From Brachybacterium timonense (GTDB taxonomy: Bacteria > Actinomycetota > Actinomycetes > Actinomycetales > Dermabacteraceae), in the NCBI RefSeq assembly GCF_900258505.1, contig NZ_LT984895.1, positions 2,906,608-2,970,607 on the forward strand: a DNA stretch of 64,000 bases, read 5' to 3'. Position 1 is the stretch's first letter. Each line of letters opens with the position of its first letter. Position numbers and translations under genes: made by a program. Below are positions 1-8,275 of the stretch, in pieces. Under the pieces are notes generated by a model that saw nothing but the letters and a program-made list of their open reading frames with translations, had not been told where the DNA came from and searched no databases.

Positions 1-1
1 C

Positions 2-1888
2 GGCAGGGCCCTCGACATCCCGTGGACGCCCCTCTCACCACTCGTGCTGGGGCTCCTCCTGGGCGCCGTCGTTGAGCTCACGCATCGGGTCCGCGGCCGA
101 ACGCCGTCGGCCCCATCCCAGCGCGCCGCGGATGGGATGCCTGCTGCGGCACCGACGGATTCAGCCGACGGCCCTGCGACCTCGGGCCACGGTGTGCTGT
201 CGATGCTGCGCACCCGTCCGGGGATCACCGCCGTCGCGGGGGTCGCTGTGGGCGGTGCCGTGCTCGTGGTGCAGCAGCTGCGACTGATGGGCTCCATCCG
301 TGCGGTGAGCCAGACCTACGATGCGGTGTTCCACCTCAATGCCGTGCGGCACGTGCTGCGTGCACAGGACGCCTCTGCCTGGTTGGTCGGCAGTATGACG
401 GCTATGCCCGGGCACTCCGCCTACTACCCGGCGCTGTGGCATCAGGCGGCGAGCCTCGTGGTGATGAGCAGTGGCGCCGACATCCCGCTGGCATCCAATG
501 TGCTGATGCTCACCCTCGGTGTTCTGGTGTATCCGATCGGGCTGGTCATGATCGTGCGCACCTGCACGACCGCTGGACCAGTCGGTCTCTTCCTCGCGGG
601 AGCTCTCGCGCCGATCACCGGTGCTTTCCCCCTGATCATGATGAGCTGGGGCATCCTTTGGCCGTACCTGATGTCGATCGCCCTCGTGCCGGCGGCGATC
701 TGCGTCTGCGCGCAGCTGCTACGCCTGGCACCGGCTGGTCCGCTCCGACTCACCCCAGGGCAGCTGGCCGTGGCGTTTCCCCTCGTGGGGCTCGCGATCG
801 TGGCCGCACATCCGACGGGGTTCTACGCCGCCATGTTGCTGTGCGGGCCGATGTTGGCGTGGGCGAGCGTGCTGCGCGCTCATCGACTCGTGCGGCGGGA
901 GCCGGGCGCCCTGCTCCCCTTTGCGGCAACAACCCTGCTGACCATCGTCGCCGCTGTGGTCACGGCAGTGGTGTGGAAGACGTTTCGCCCCAACTACGAA
1001 TCGGCCATCTGGGCCGGCGACGCCGCGCCCCGAGACGCCATCGGGCAGGCGCTGTCGATGTCTGCCCACGCAAGCTCCACCGTGCTGTGGCTCGGCGCGG
1101 TGGTGGCGGCGTCCGTTTTTGTGCTCATTCTGACGGGCACTGAGCGGTGGATGGTCGCCGCTTTCACTCTGGCCACCGTGCATGGCGTGTTCGCCCGAAC
1201 CCTCGACATCTCACCGCTGCGATACCAGCTCACAGGAGGTTGGTACGGCGATACGTTCCGCATCACCGCGATCGCGCCACTGATCGGCGTACCTCTTCTC
1301 GCTGTCGGGATCGACCATGCCCTCCAGTGGGCTGCTGCGCGCCAGCAACGTCTCTCCTTCCTCACGCATCCTCTGACCGCTGCGGTGATCGCCGCACTCA
1401 TGCTCACCGGCAGCACCACCTCGACAGCCCAGGGGCAGGTCACCTCTGGGATGGAACCGCTGTGGCAGCATCAGCAGCTGCTCAGTGACGACGAGCTGCG
1501 TCTGCTCCAGCAGCTCCCTCAGTACGTTCCCGAAGACGCCGTGATCGCCACGAATGCATGGAACGGCAGCTCGCTCGCCTACGCCATCTCGGACCGCGCT
1601 GTGCTCAATACGTTCATGGGTTTCCAGGCTGAGCCGGAGGTCCACCTGCTGAACGCTCGTCTGGACGAGGCGAACACAGTGCCGGAAGTGTGCGACGCAG
1701 CCGACGAGTTGGACGTGGACTACGCCCTGGATTTCGGACCCGAGGAGCTGCTCGATCGACGCGCCACCTACACCGGGCTGAACGAGATCTCCTCGACGGG
1801 CGCTGCGGTCGAGGTGCTGAGAGTCGGCGAGGCCTCCCTCTGGAAACTCAAGCCGTGCCTCGGCACCGATGGAACAATGCTGGAATGA
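2..1888 (+). CDS. Polytopic membrane protein, DUF6541-like (5' partial)
   Basis: The reading frame is open to the left edge of the window, so the N-terminus is missing; the first internal start is a GTG at 44. The 614 residues after that GTG contain about ten hydrophobic helices, followed by a roughly 150-residue soluble C-terminal domain outside the membrane. The overall pattern (long multi-helix N-terminal part, then a small mixed domain) resembles DUF6541 proteins and GT-C-type membrane glycosyltransferases of actinobacteria, which are thought to act on lipid-linked sugars in envelope assembly. No catalytic motif can be named with certainty. The stop overlaps the ATG of the aminopeptidase gene (ATGA). 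The family label is a judgement from topology and composition only. Confidence 0.6.
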   Translation, partial: GRALDIPWTPLSPLVLGLLLGAVVELTHRVRGRTPSAPSQRAADGMPAAAPTDSADGPATSGHGVLSMLRTRPGITAVAGVAVGGAVLVVQQLRLMGSIRAVSQTYDAVFHLNAVRHVLRAQDASAWLVGSMTAMPGHSAYYPALWHQAASLVVMSSGADIPLASNVLMLTLGVLVYPIGLVMIVRTCTTAGPVGLFLAGALAPITGAFPLIMMSWGILWPYLMSIALVPAAICVCAQLLRLAPAGPLRLTPGQLAVAFPLVGLAIVAAHPTGFYAAMLLCGPMLAWASVLRAHRLVRREPGALLPFAATTLLTIVAAVVTAVVWKTFRPNYESAIWAGDAAPRDAIGQALSMSAHASSTVLWLGAVVAASVFVLILTGTERWMVAAFTLATVHGVFARTLDISPLRYQLTGGWYGDTFRITAIAPLIGVPLLAVGIDHALQWAAARQQRLSFLTHPLTAAVIAALMLTGSTTSTAQGQVTSGMEPLWQHQQLLSDDELRLLQQLPQYVPEDAVIATNAWNGSSLAYAISDRAVLNTFMGFQAEPEVHLLNARLDEANTVPEVCDAADELDVDYALDFGPEELLDRRATYTGLNEISSTGAAVEVLRVGEASLWKLKPCLGTDGTMLE

Positions 1889-3195
1889 CTGCTTCACCCG
1901 CCTCCGAATCGCTGCCCGCCGACGCCCGCGCCGCCGCACGTGACCTCGGCTCCTTCGTCACCGCGTCGCCGTCGTCCTTCCACGCCGCACGTGAGAGCGC
2001 CCGCCGCCTGACCGAAGCCGGTTTCCGCGAACTCGACGAGCACGAGGAGTGGTCGGCGCAGGATGTGACCGGCGCCGTGTTCGTGGTGCGCGATGGGGCG
2101 ATCATCGCGTGGATCGCCCCAGAAGCTGCATCGGCGTCGACGCCCTGGCGGATCGTCGGCTCCCACACCGACTCCCCCGCGCTCAAACTCAAGCCGAACC
2201 CGCGCCTTGCAGCAGAGGGCATCGCGCAGATCGGCGTCGAGATCTACGGTGGCCCGCTGCTGAACTCGTGGCTGGACCGCGAACTGCGCCTGGCCGGTCG
2301 GCTCGCGCTGCGCGATGGCTCCACGGTGCTCGTGGACACCCCACCGGTGGCGCGCGTGCCGCAGCTGGCGATCCACCTGGACCGCGGGGTGACACGCGAT
2401 GGCCTCACCCTGGACCCGCAGCGACACATGCAGCCGATCCTTGGTCTGGGCGAGGCAGATGTGCTCGAGCTGCTGGCGAAGCGCGCTGGCGTGACGGTGC
2501 ACGACGTCGTCGGTTTCGACGTGGTGACGGTGGATGCGCAGGAACCGGCCCTGTTCGGCGCCCAAGAAGAGTTCCTGGCTTCCGCTCGACTCGACAACCT
2601 CAGCTCGGTGCATGCCGAGACGCAGGCGCTGATCGAGCTCGCCGGCGCAGACACCCCCGCCGACGCGCCGATCGCGCTGATGGTGGCGAATGACCATGAG
2701 GAGGTCGGTTCAGCGACGCGCTCCGGTGCCGGCGGACCGTTCCTCGAGGATGTCCTGGTGCGGATGCATGCGGCGCTCGGCGGTACGGATGCGTCGCGCC
2801 GCCAGGCGTTCGCGTCCTCGTTCGTGCTCTCGGCCGACGCCGGGCACGCCGCCCACCCGAACTACCCGGAGCGGCACGATCCAGTGGAGCGGCCGCGACT
2901 GGGCGGCGGCCCGATGCTGAAGGTCAACGCACAGCAGCGGTATGCCACCGATGCTGCCGGCACGGCAGCATTCGTTGCCGCCTGCGAGAAGGCTGGTGTG
3001 CCGCATCAGACGTTCGTGTCGAACAACGCCATGCCGTGCGGCTCCACCATCGGCCCGATCACCGCGACCCGCCTGGGCATGGTGACCGTGGATGCCGGGA
3101 TCACACTGCTGTCGATGCACTCCGCGCGCGAGATGTGCGCCGCGAGCGATGTGCTGGCGCTGCAGCGCGCCTGCGCCGCGTTCCTGCGGCCGTGA
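1885..3195 (+). CDS. apeB: M18 family aminopeptidase (aspartyl aminopeptidase-like)
   Basis: A 436-residue zinc-dependent cytosolic aminopeptidase of family M18, which removes N-terminal (often acidic) residues from peptides. Typical M18 signatures appear in order: GSHTDSPALKLKP, with the first metal-binding His; the segment GGPLLNSWLDREL; NDHEEVGSATRSGA, with the Glu pair of the metal/catalytic site; SADAGHAAHPNYPE; and the C-terminal MPCGSTIGPITATR and SMHSARE motifs. The ATG at 1885 is chosen because it overlaps the preceding stop (ATGA) and places the conserved region at the usual distance from the N-terminus; an upstream in-frame ATG at 1690 would run deep into the previous gene. Length is normal for the family (about 430). 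Substrate preference cannot be read from the sequence. Confidence 0.93.
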   Translation: MTASPASESLPADARAAARDLGSFVTASPSSFHAARESARRLTEAGFRELDEHEEWSAQDVTGAVFVVRDGAIIAWIAPEAASASTPWRIVGSHTDSPALKLKPNPRLAAEGIAQIGVEIYGGPLLNSWLDRELRLAGRLALRDGSTVLVDTPPVARVPQLAIHLDRGVTRDGLTLDPQRHMQPILGLGEADVLELLAKRAGVTVHDVVGFDVVTVDAQEPALFGAQEEFLASARLDNLSSVHAETQALIELAGADTPADAPIALMVANDHEEVGSATRSGAGGPFLEDVLVRMHAALGGTDASRRQAFASSFVLSADAGHAAHPNYPERHDPVERPRLGGGPMLKVNAQQRYATDAAGTAAFVAACEKAGVPHQTFVSNNAMPCGSTIGPITATRLGMVTVDAGITLLSMHSAREMCAASDVLALQRACAAFLRP

Positions 3196-3219
3196 CCCAC
3201 CAGTGGTGTCCCGGCAGAC

Positions 3220-5283
3220 GTGACTGCTGCGTGCGAAGCCCCGACAACGGGGCCTGACAGGTATCGGCCCGAGCTGCACGGTCTGCGCGGCGTCGCGATC
3301 GGCTTGGTGGTGCTCTACCACGTGTGGTCCGGGCGCGTCTGGGGCGGGGTGGACGTGTTCCTGTTCCTGTCGGCATTCCTGCTGACCGGAAGCTTCGTGC
3401 GGCGCGCTGAAGCCCGTCGCCCTCTGCAACCGTTCTCCTACTGGGCAAAAACGTTCAAGCGGCTGCTCCCACCAACAGTCGTGGTCTCCCTGGCAACCCT
3501 CACTGCCGTCGTCGCCCTGCTCGAGCCCGAACATTGGATGCCAGCTCTCGCAGATGCCATGGGATCGGTGGGCCAGGTGGAGAACTGGGTGCTGATCCAC
3601 CGCGACGTGGACTACTACGCGGCCGACGTCGGCGGCCCCTCGCCGTTCCAGCATTTCTGGTCGCTGTCCATCCAGGGGCAGATCTTCCTGATCTGGCCGG
3701 TGCTCATCGAGGTCACCGTCGCCATCGCCCGCCGACTCCGGGTGCGTGTGAGCATGGCGCTGCTGGTGGTCTTCAGCATGGTGCTTCTCGCCAGCCTGGT
3801 CTGGTCGGTGTATTCCACGGCCGCCCAACAGCAGGTCGCCTACTTCGATACGCGCACCCGGGCCTGGGAGTTCGCCGCCGGCTCCGTGCTGGCGCTGCTG
3901 CTGCCGACGCTCGAGCGCCGACGCGCCGCCGGGGCGCATCGCGCGATCCGGGTCGCTCTGGGCTGGTGCGGGCTGCTCGCACTCCTCCTGTGCGGCCTGC
4001 TGGTGGATGTGCGCGGGGCGTTCCCGGGATGGATCGCGCTGTGGCCGCTGGGCGCCGCCGCGCTGGTGCTCCTGGCCGGTGACACCGGGCATCCGCTGAG
4101 CGTTGACCGGATGCTCTCGACCCGCCCAGCCCGCATTCTGGGCGACATCTCGTATGCCCTGTACCTGGTGCATTGGCCGCTGCTCACCATCGCCCTGGCG
4201 CTGCTGGGACGCGAGCGGGCCTCCTTCGGTGTGGGTGCCGCCCTGATCCTTGCGTCGCTGCTGCTGGCGTGGCTGCTCACCCGCGCTGTCGATCAGCCGA
4301 TACGACGCAGCGTGTACCTCAACGCGGTGCCGTATCGCGCCGCGGCCGTCGCTGTGCTCGCCCTCGTCGTCGGCCTGGCACCACCGTTCGCGTATCAGCA
4401 GCATCTGCTCGCTCAGGAGCGTGATCTGCAGGCGCGCGCCGTGGCGGACAATCCGGGGGCCCGGGTGCTGGATCCGTCGTACGAACCACATCCGGATCGT
4501 GACGCGCACGCGCCGTTCCTGCCCACCACGGCGTTGGCCGGGAAGGACTGGGTGGGCGTTCCCGGCACCTGCGAGGGAGAGCTCGCCCCGTCGGACCCTG
4601 AGCTGGCGGATCTCTGCCACGTGCAGAGCGCCGGGGAGGATGCCCCGGTGCTGGTGAGCATCGGGAACTCGCGCATGGAGCAGTTCACCGGTGCGATTCT
4701 GCCGCTCGCTGCCGAGCATGGCTGGAGCGTGGTGACGCTGTGGGAAGGTGGCTGCACCTTCTCCCCCGAGGCACAGATCAGCCCCGACTGCGATGCCTAC
4801 AGCAGTGCCGCCCGCGCATACCTGGAAACGGTGCGACCGGACGCTGTTCTCCTGGCCACCACGTTCTTCACGCCCGCTGGCGAGGAGATCATCACCCCGG
4901 GGCTCGAGGAGACGATCCCGGCGCTGCTCGCACAGGGCACCCAGGTGATCGCGCTGCGTGACCAGCCCCGCCTCCCGATCGATCCACCGATCTGCATCGA
5001 CGAGAACGGGGTGGACGCTTCGAACTGCGCGCCACCGATCCCCGCCCCGCTGACAGCCGAGCGGCCAGACACCGCTCAGATCGCCCAGCTCACCGGCGGG
5101 CGCACCCCCATCGTGCCGATCGACGTGAACGACCTCGTCTGCCCCGACGGCATCTGCTCACCCATCATCGGGAACGTGCTCGTCTCAATCGACAGATTCC
5201 ACATCAGCGCAACATTCGCGGCCTCCATGCAGGACGCCGTCGATGCGCGACTTGAGGGCGCCGGGTTCCGCTGGAGGGTCTGA
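3220..5283 (+). CDS. OafA/YrhL-type acyltransferase 3 with C-terminal SGNH domain
   Basis: A 687-residue integral membrane O-acyltransferase. The N-terminal half (about 1-390) is an acyltransferase-3 domain with roughly ten membrane helices, beginning with RPELHGLRGVA and the conserved LYHV histidine. The C-terminal part (about 430-687) is an extracytoplasmic SGNH hydrolase-like domain with the nucleophile block SIGNSRME and the Asp-x-x-His block DRFH near the end. Fused AT3-SGNH proteins pass acyl (usually acetyl) groups from the cytosolic donor across the membrane to cell-wall glycans, as OafA and OatA do for LPS O-antigen and peptidoglycan. The target here is unknown. The GTG start at 3220 lies 24 bases after the aminopeptidase stop. 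The gene is convergent with the small gene at 5298-5567. Confidence 0.9.
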   Translation: MTAACEAPTTGPDRYRPELHGLRGVAIGLVVLYHVWSGRVWGGVDVFLFLSAFLLTGSFVRRAEARRPLQPFSYWAKTFKRLLPPTVVVSLATLTAVVALLEPEHWMPALADAMGSVGQVENWVLIHRDVDYYAADVGGPSPFQHFWSLSIQGQIFLIWPVLIEVTVAIARRLRVRVSMALLVVFSMVLLASLVWSVYSTAAQQQVAYFDTRTRAWEFAAGSVLALLLPTLERRRAAGAHRAIRVALGWCGLLALLLCGLLVDVRGAFPGWIALWPLGAAALVLLAGDTGHPLSVDRMLSTRPARILGDISYALYLVHWPLLTIALALLGRERASFGVGAALILASLLLAWLLTRAVDQPIRRSVYLNAVPYRAAAVAVLALVVGLAPPFAYQQHLLAQERDLQARAVADNPGARVLDPSYEPHPDRDAHAPFLPTTALAGKDWVGVPGTCEGELAPSDPELADLCHVQSAGEDAPVLVSIGNSRMEQFTGAILPLAAEHGWSVVTLWEGGCTFSPEAQISPDCDAYSSAARAYLETVRPDAVLLATTFFTPAGEEIITPGLEETIPALLAQGTQVIALRDQPRLPIDPPICIDENGVDASNCAPPIPAPLTAERPDTAQIAQLTGGRTPIVPIDVNDLVCPDGICSPIIGNVLVSIDRFHISATFAASMQDAVDARLEGAGFRWRV

Positions 5284-5297
5284 GGGCCGACGGGCGC

Positions 5298-5567
5298 TCA
5301 GTCTGTGCTGGGCAGTGCCGCCTCCACATGGGCGAGCGCGGCACGTGCCGTAGCGGTCGCCTCCGCGTCCTCACCATGCGCACAGCGCGCATCCTTCAAC
5401 AGCTCGTCGGCCTGATAGAGGGCGTCCTCGAACCGGCCCGCATCGGCGGTGACCCGTGCCAGTCGTGCACGCACGTCGATGGCACGCTCAGAAGCGGCGT
5501 CCTCACCGTCGTCCAGCAGGGCGAGCAGGGCAAGAGTGGTCTCGTGCAGATCATCGGGGGCGTTCAT
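5298..5567 (-). CDS. Small helical protein, possibly TPR-like, coupled to hemA
   Basis: An 89-residue acidic, Ala-rich protein predicted to be all-helical. Segments such as ARLARVTADAGRFEDALYQADELL look like one or two tetratricopeptide-type helix pairs. It has no cysteines in a metal pattern, no signal peptide and no membrane segment. Its ATG overlaps the hemA stop by four bases (ATGA at 5564-5567), which implies translational coupling and cotranscription. Its function is not recognised; the coupling suggests a role connected with glutamyl-tRNA reductase or simply co-expression with it. It ends 14 bases from the convergent acyltransferase stop. Confidence 0.7.
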   Translation of the reverse strand: MNAPDDLHETTLALLALLDDGEDAASERAIDVRARLARVTADAGRFEDALYQADELLKDARCAHGEDAEATATARAALAHVEAALPSTD

Positions 5568-6886
5568 GCGGGCTCCTCCTGCTCGCTTCGCTGCGGGGCG
5601 TCGTCTCCACGTGGCGAGTCGGACTGATGGGGTGCATTCTGCGATGGTCGCGGTGGGCGTGAAGCCTCCTGGACATCCACCCCGAACAGCGTATGGAAGG
5701 CCGCCACGTACTGTTCGGCCTGCCCGTCGCGGGCCAGTTCGCGGGCTCGCACCGTGGGTGAGTGCAGCACCTTCGCGGCGATCCGCCGCAGGTGGCGTTC
5801 GAAGTCCTCGGCTACGGCGTCGTCGTAGCGTGCCCGGATCTTCTCGACCTCCTCGCTCACCGCGCCCGCGACCGTGCCGCGCAGGAAGGTGACGGCCGGG
5901 TCCACAGTGCGCATGCGCTGGCGGGACGTGAAGCGCCGAGCCCCCTCGGCAGCGATCATGCGGGCCTGCTCGAGCAGGGCGGTGTCGTCGATGTCATCGG
6001 CGATGTCACGCAGCGTGATGACGTCCACACCGTCGAGGTCGCGGACACCGGGCTCACAATCGGAGTGCAGGGCCAGGTCGAGCACCACCAGTTGCCTGCC
6101 GCCACGTGCGGCGACGTCGGCTGCTCGGAGGGTCCGCTCACCCTGCCCGGAGGCGGCCACCACCAGATCAGCGCTGAGCACCGCGGCTGCGAGCCCATCG
6201 GCGGCAACGGCACGCACATCGTGGCTGCGGGCGTAGTCCTGCGCGCGGCCCGACGGCGAGTACACCAGCACCTCGCGTGCCCCGCGCCGCTGCAGCTCAG
6301 CGGTGATCACGCGGGCGTAGGCGCCGGTGCCGAGCAACAGCACTGTCGTCTGCGCGAACGGGACGGTCAGGCGCTGTGCCGCGCGGTCGAGTGCGACGAT
6401 GCCACCAGAACGACCGACGGAGCCCAGTCCAGTGGTGCTCGAGACACGTTTGGCGTGCTGCAACCCCACGTGGAACAGGTCGTTCAGCATGGCCGTGGTG
6501 TGTCCGGCCTCCAGCGCCCGGGTGAAGGCGCCGCGCACCTGGCCAGCGATCTCGGATTCGCCGACGACCAGTGAACGGAGCCCGGCCATGACCTCATACA
6601 GGTGGGTGACGGCGTCGGCCCCCATGCTCATCTCGAGCGCTCCGGCCACCTGCTCGCGTCCCAGCCCGCTGGCCTGCTCGATGGCGCCCACCGCAGCGTC
6701 GATCGCGGGGTGGAACCGTTCGGCATCCATGTAGATCTCGAGCCGGTTGCAGGTCGAGATCACCACGGCGCCATCGATGTCCTCGCGCGCCGCGAGCACG
6801 GCGTCCAGGTTCTCGGTGTGACGGGTCAGCGCATCGAGCACCCCGAGATCGAGGTGCTCATGGGAGGCACTGGCCGCAACAAGCAT
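5564..6886 (-). CDS. hemA: Glutamyl-tRNA reductase
   Basis: A 440-residue enzyme of the C5 route: it reduces glutamyl-tRNA(Glu) with NADPH to glutamate-1-semialdehyde, the substrate of HemL. Visible features are the catalytic Cys46 in ISTCNRLE, the substrate-binding block around HLYEVMAGLRSLVVGE (residues 95-110), the NADPH Rossmann turn LLLGTGAYAR, and a long C-terminal helical dimerisation domain. The ATG at 6886 is preferred over upstream in-frame starts because the family begins with a short strand like LVAASASHE and because AAGG lies about 4 bases upstream. It diverges from hemE across 72 bases. The C-terminal tail after about residue 410 is Pro/Gln/Ser-rich and unlike the family core. 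Confidence 0.95.
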   Translation of the reverse strand: MLVAASASHEHLDLGVLDALTRHTENLDAVLAAREDIDGAVVISTCNRLEIYMDAERFHPAIDAAVGAIEQASGLGREQVAGALEMSMGADAVTHLYEVMAGLRSLVVGESEIAGQVRGAFTRALEAGHTTAMLNDLFHVGLQHAKRVSSTTGLGSVGRSGGIVALDRAAQRLTVPFAQTTVLLLGTGAYARVITAELQRRGAREVLVYSPSGRAQDYARSHDVRAVAADGLAAAVLSADLVVAASGQGERTLRAADVAARGGRQLVVLDLALHSDCEPGVRDLDGVDVITLRDIADDIDDTALLEQARMIAAEGARRFTSRQRMRTVDPAVTFLRGTVAGAVSEEVEKIRARYDDAVAEDFERHLRRIAAKVLHSPTVRARELARDGQAEQYVAAFHTLFGVDVQEASRPPRPSQNAPHQSDSPRGDDAPQRSEQEEPA

Positions 6887-6958
6887 GCCTTCGATGGTAG
6901 GACGTATCACGCCATGGAGCCCCTTACGGCCTTCCTGAACGCGCCAGTGTGAGACGAC
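6887..6958. promoter_or_regulatory. Divergent hemA/hemE intergenic promoter region
   Basis: The 72 bases between the hemA and hemE starts must hold both promoters, since the two operons point away from each other and together supply the haem pathway. No convincing -35/-10 pair or operator palindrome could be seen. The hemE start has only a weak ribosome-binding site (GTGAGACG), so its transcript may be short-leadered. The boundary moves to 6976 if hemE starts at the second ATG. Confidence 0.45.
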
Positions 6959-8275
6959 ATGCACAATGGGTGTGTCATGACACGGAACAGCAGGCCACGC
7001 GCCACTTTTTACGACGCCCCGTCAGATTCGCCGTCTTCGGAGCCGACGGCTGCACAGGTCACGCCCGGGCACACGCCGGGGCTGCCTGGTGAGCAGTCGG
7101 ATCCGCTCGGCTCTCTGCCTGCAGGGCATCCTCTGCGCCGGTCCGCGGCCGACGGCGGCACGGCGGATGCGTCCCTGATCGAGCGTTACCGCGGCAGGCC
7201 CACGTCGGCCCCACCGAGCGTGTGGTTCATGCGGCAGGCGGGACGCTCCCTGCCCGAGTACCGGGCGCTGCGCGAGGGTATCGACATGATCGACTCGTGT
7301 CTGCGGCCGGACCTGGCTGCCGAGATCACCCTGCAGCCGGTGCGGCGCCATCGCGTGGACGCGGGCATCTTCTTCTCCGACATCGTCGTGCCGCTGCGTG
7401 TGGCCGGGATGGGCGTGCATATCGAGCCTGGCGTGGGTCCCGTCTTCGATGAACCCGTCGCCACAGAGGCCGCGATCACCGCCCTGCCACCGCTGGGCGA
7501 TGACTTCGAAGCGGCGCTCGACCCGATCCGCGAGGCGGTCTCCCGCACCGTGGCAGAGCTCGGCAGCGTGCCGCTGATCGGTTTCGCCGGCGCCCCGTTC
7601 ACGGTGGCGAGCTACCTCGTGGAGGGTCGACCCAGCCGGGACCACCTTGCGGCGCGCTCCCTCATGCGGTCCCGCCCAGACCTGTGGAATCGTCTCGCCG
7701 GCTGGGTGGCGCAGGCCTCCGCGCGTTTCCTGCGGGCGCAGGTGCTCGCCGGTGCCTCTGCGGTGCAGCTGTTCGATTCGTGGGCCGGTTCCCTGGATGA
7801 GGACTCCTACCGTGCCGGCGTGCTGCCCCACTCCCGCGCGGTGCTCAGTGCGCTCCCTGACCTGCCGGTGCCGCGGGTCCACTTCGGGGTGGGCGCCGCT
7901 CATCTGCTGCCTGCCATGCGGGAGGTCGGCGCAGACGTGATGGGCATTGATCACCGGCTGCGGCTGGACCGCGCCACAGCACTGCTGGGTGCCGACGTCC
8001 CCCTGCAGGGCAATATCGACCCGGCCGTGCTGTTCACCGATGAAGCCACCCGCTTCGCACATGCCGACCAGGTGCTGGCCGCCGGTGCGTCGGCGGCGGG
8101 GCACGTCGTGAACCTCGGCCACGGGGTGCCGCCGCAGACCGATCCGAGCGTGCTCACTGACCTGGTGGCTCACCTCCATGAGCAGCCAAGCCCCTCGGCC
8201 TCACCGCGCGTGACCGCGCCAGCACATCGGCCCGATGGTGACACCACAGCTGCTTCGGGGGCACCGACGGCATGA
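6959..8275 (+). CDS. hemE: Uroporphyrinogen III decarboxylase
   Basis: Decarboxylates the four acetate side chains of uroporphyrinogen III to give coproporphyrinogen III. Family signatures are FMRQAGRSLPEYR, FFSDIVVPLR, the substrate-binding GFAGAPFTVASYLVEG, QLFDSWAGSL, and the C-terminal NLGHGVPPQTDP. The 438 residues exceed the usual 340-360: there is an N-terminal extension of about 75 residues, Pro/Ser/Ala-rich and probably disordered, and a short Pro/Ala tail. The start is uncertain: ATG at 6959 gives the full frame, a second ATG at 6977 is equally plausible, and neither has a strong ribosome-binding site. It overlaps hemY by ATGA. Confidence 0.94.
   Translation: MHNGCVMTRNSRPRATFYDAPSDSPSSEPTAAQVTPGHTPGLPGEQSDPLGSLPAGHPLRRSAADGGTADASLIERYRGRPTSAPPSVWFMRQAGRSLPEYRALREGIDMIDSCLRPDLAAEITLQPVRRHRVDAGIFFSDIVVPLRVAGMGVHIEPGVGPVFDEPVATEAAITALPPLGDDFEAALDPIREAVSRTVAELGSVPLIGFAGAPFTVASYLVEGRPSRDHLAARSLMRSRPDLWNRLAGWVAQASARFLRAQVLAGASAVQLFDSWAGSLDEDSYRAGVLPHSRAVLSALPDLPVPRVHFGVGAAHLLPAMREVGADVMGIDHRLRLDRATALLGADVPLQGNIDPAVLFTDEATRFAHADQVLAAGASAAGHVVNLGHGVPPQTDPSVLTDLVAHLHEQPSPSASPRVTAPAHRPDGDTTAASGAPTA

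Noticed and set aside
2710..4719. Long open frame on the minus strand opposite the aminopeptidase and acyltransferase
   Set aside because: Its product is Gln/Arg/His-rich with no family motif, and both plus-strand genes show strong family motifs over the same bases. High GC content keeps opposite frames open.
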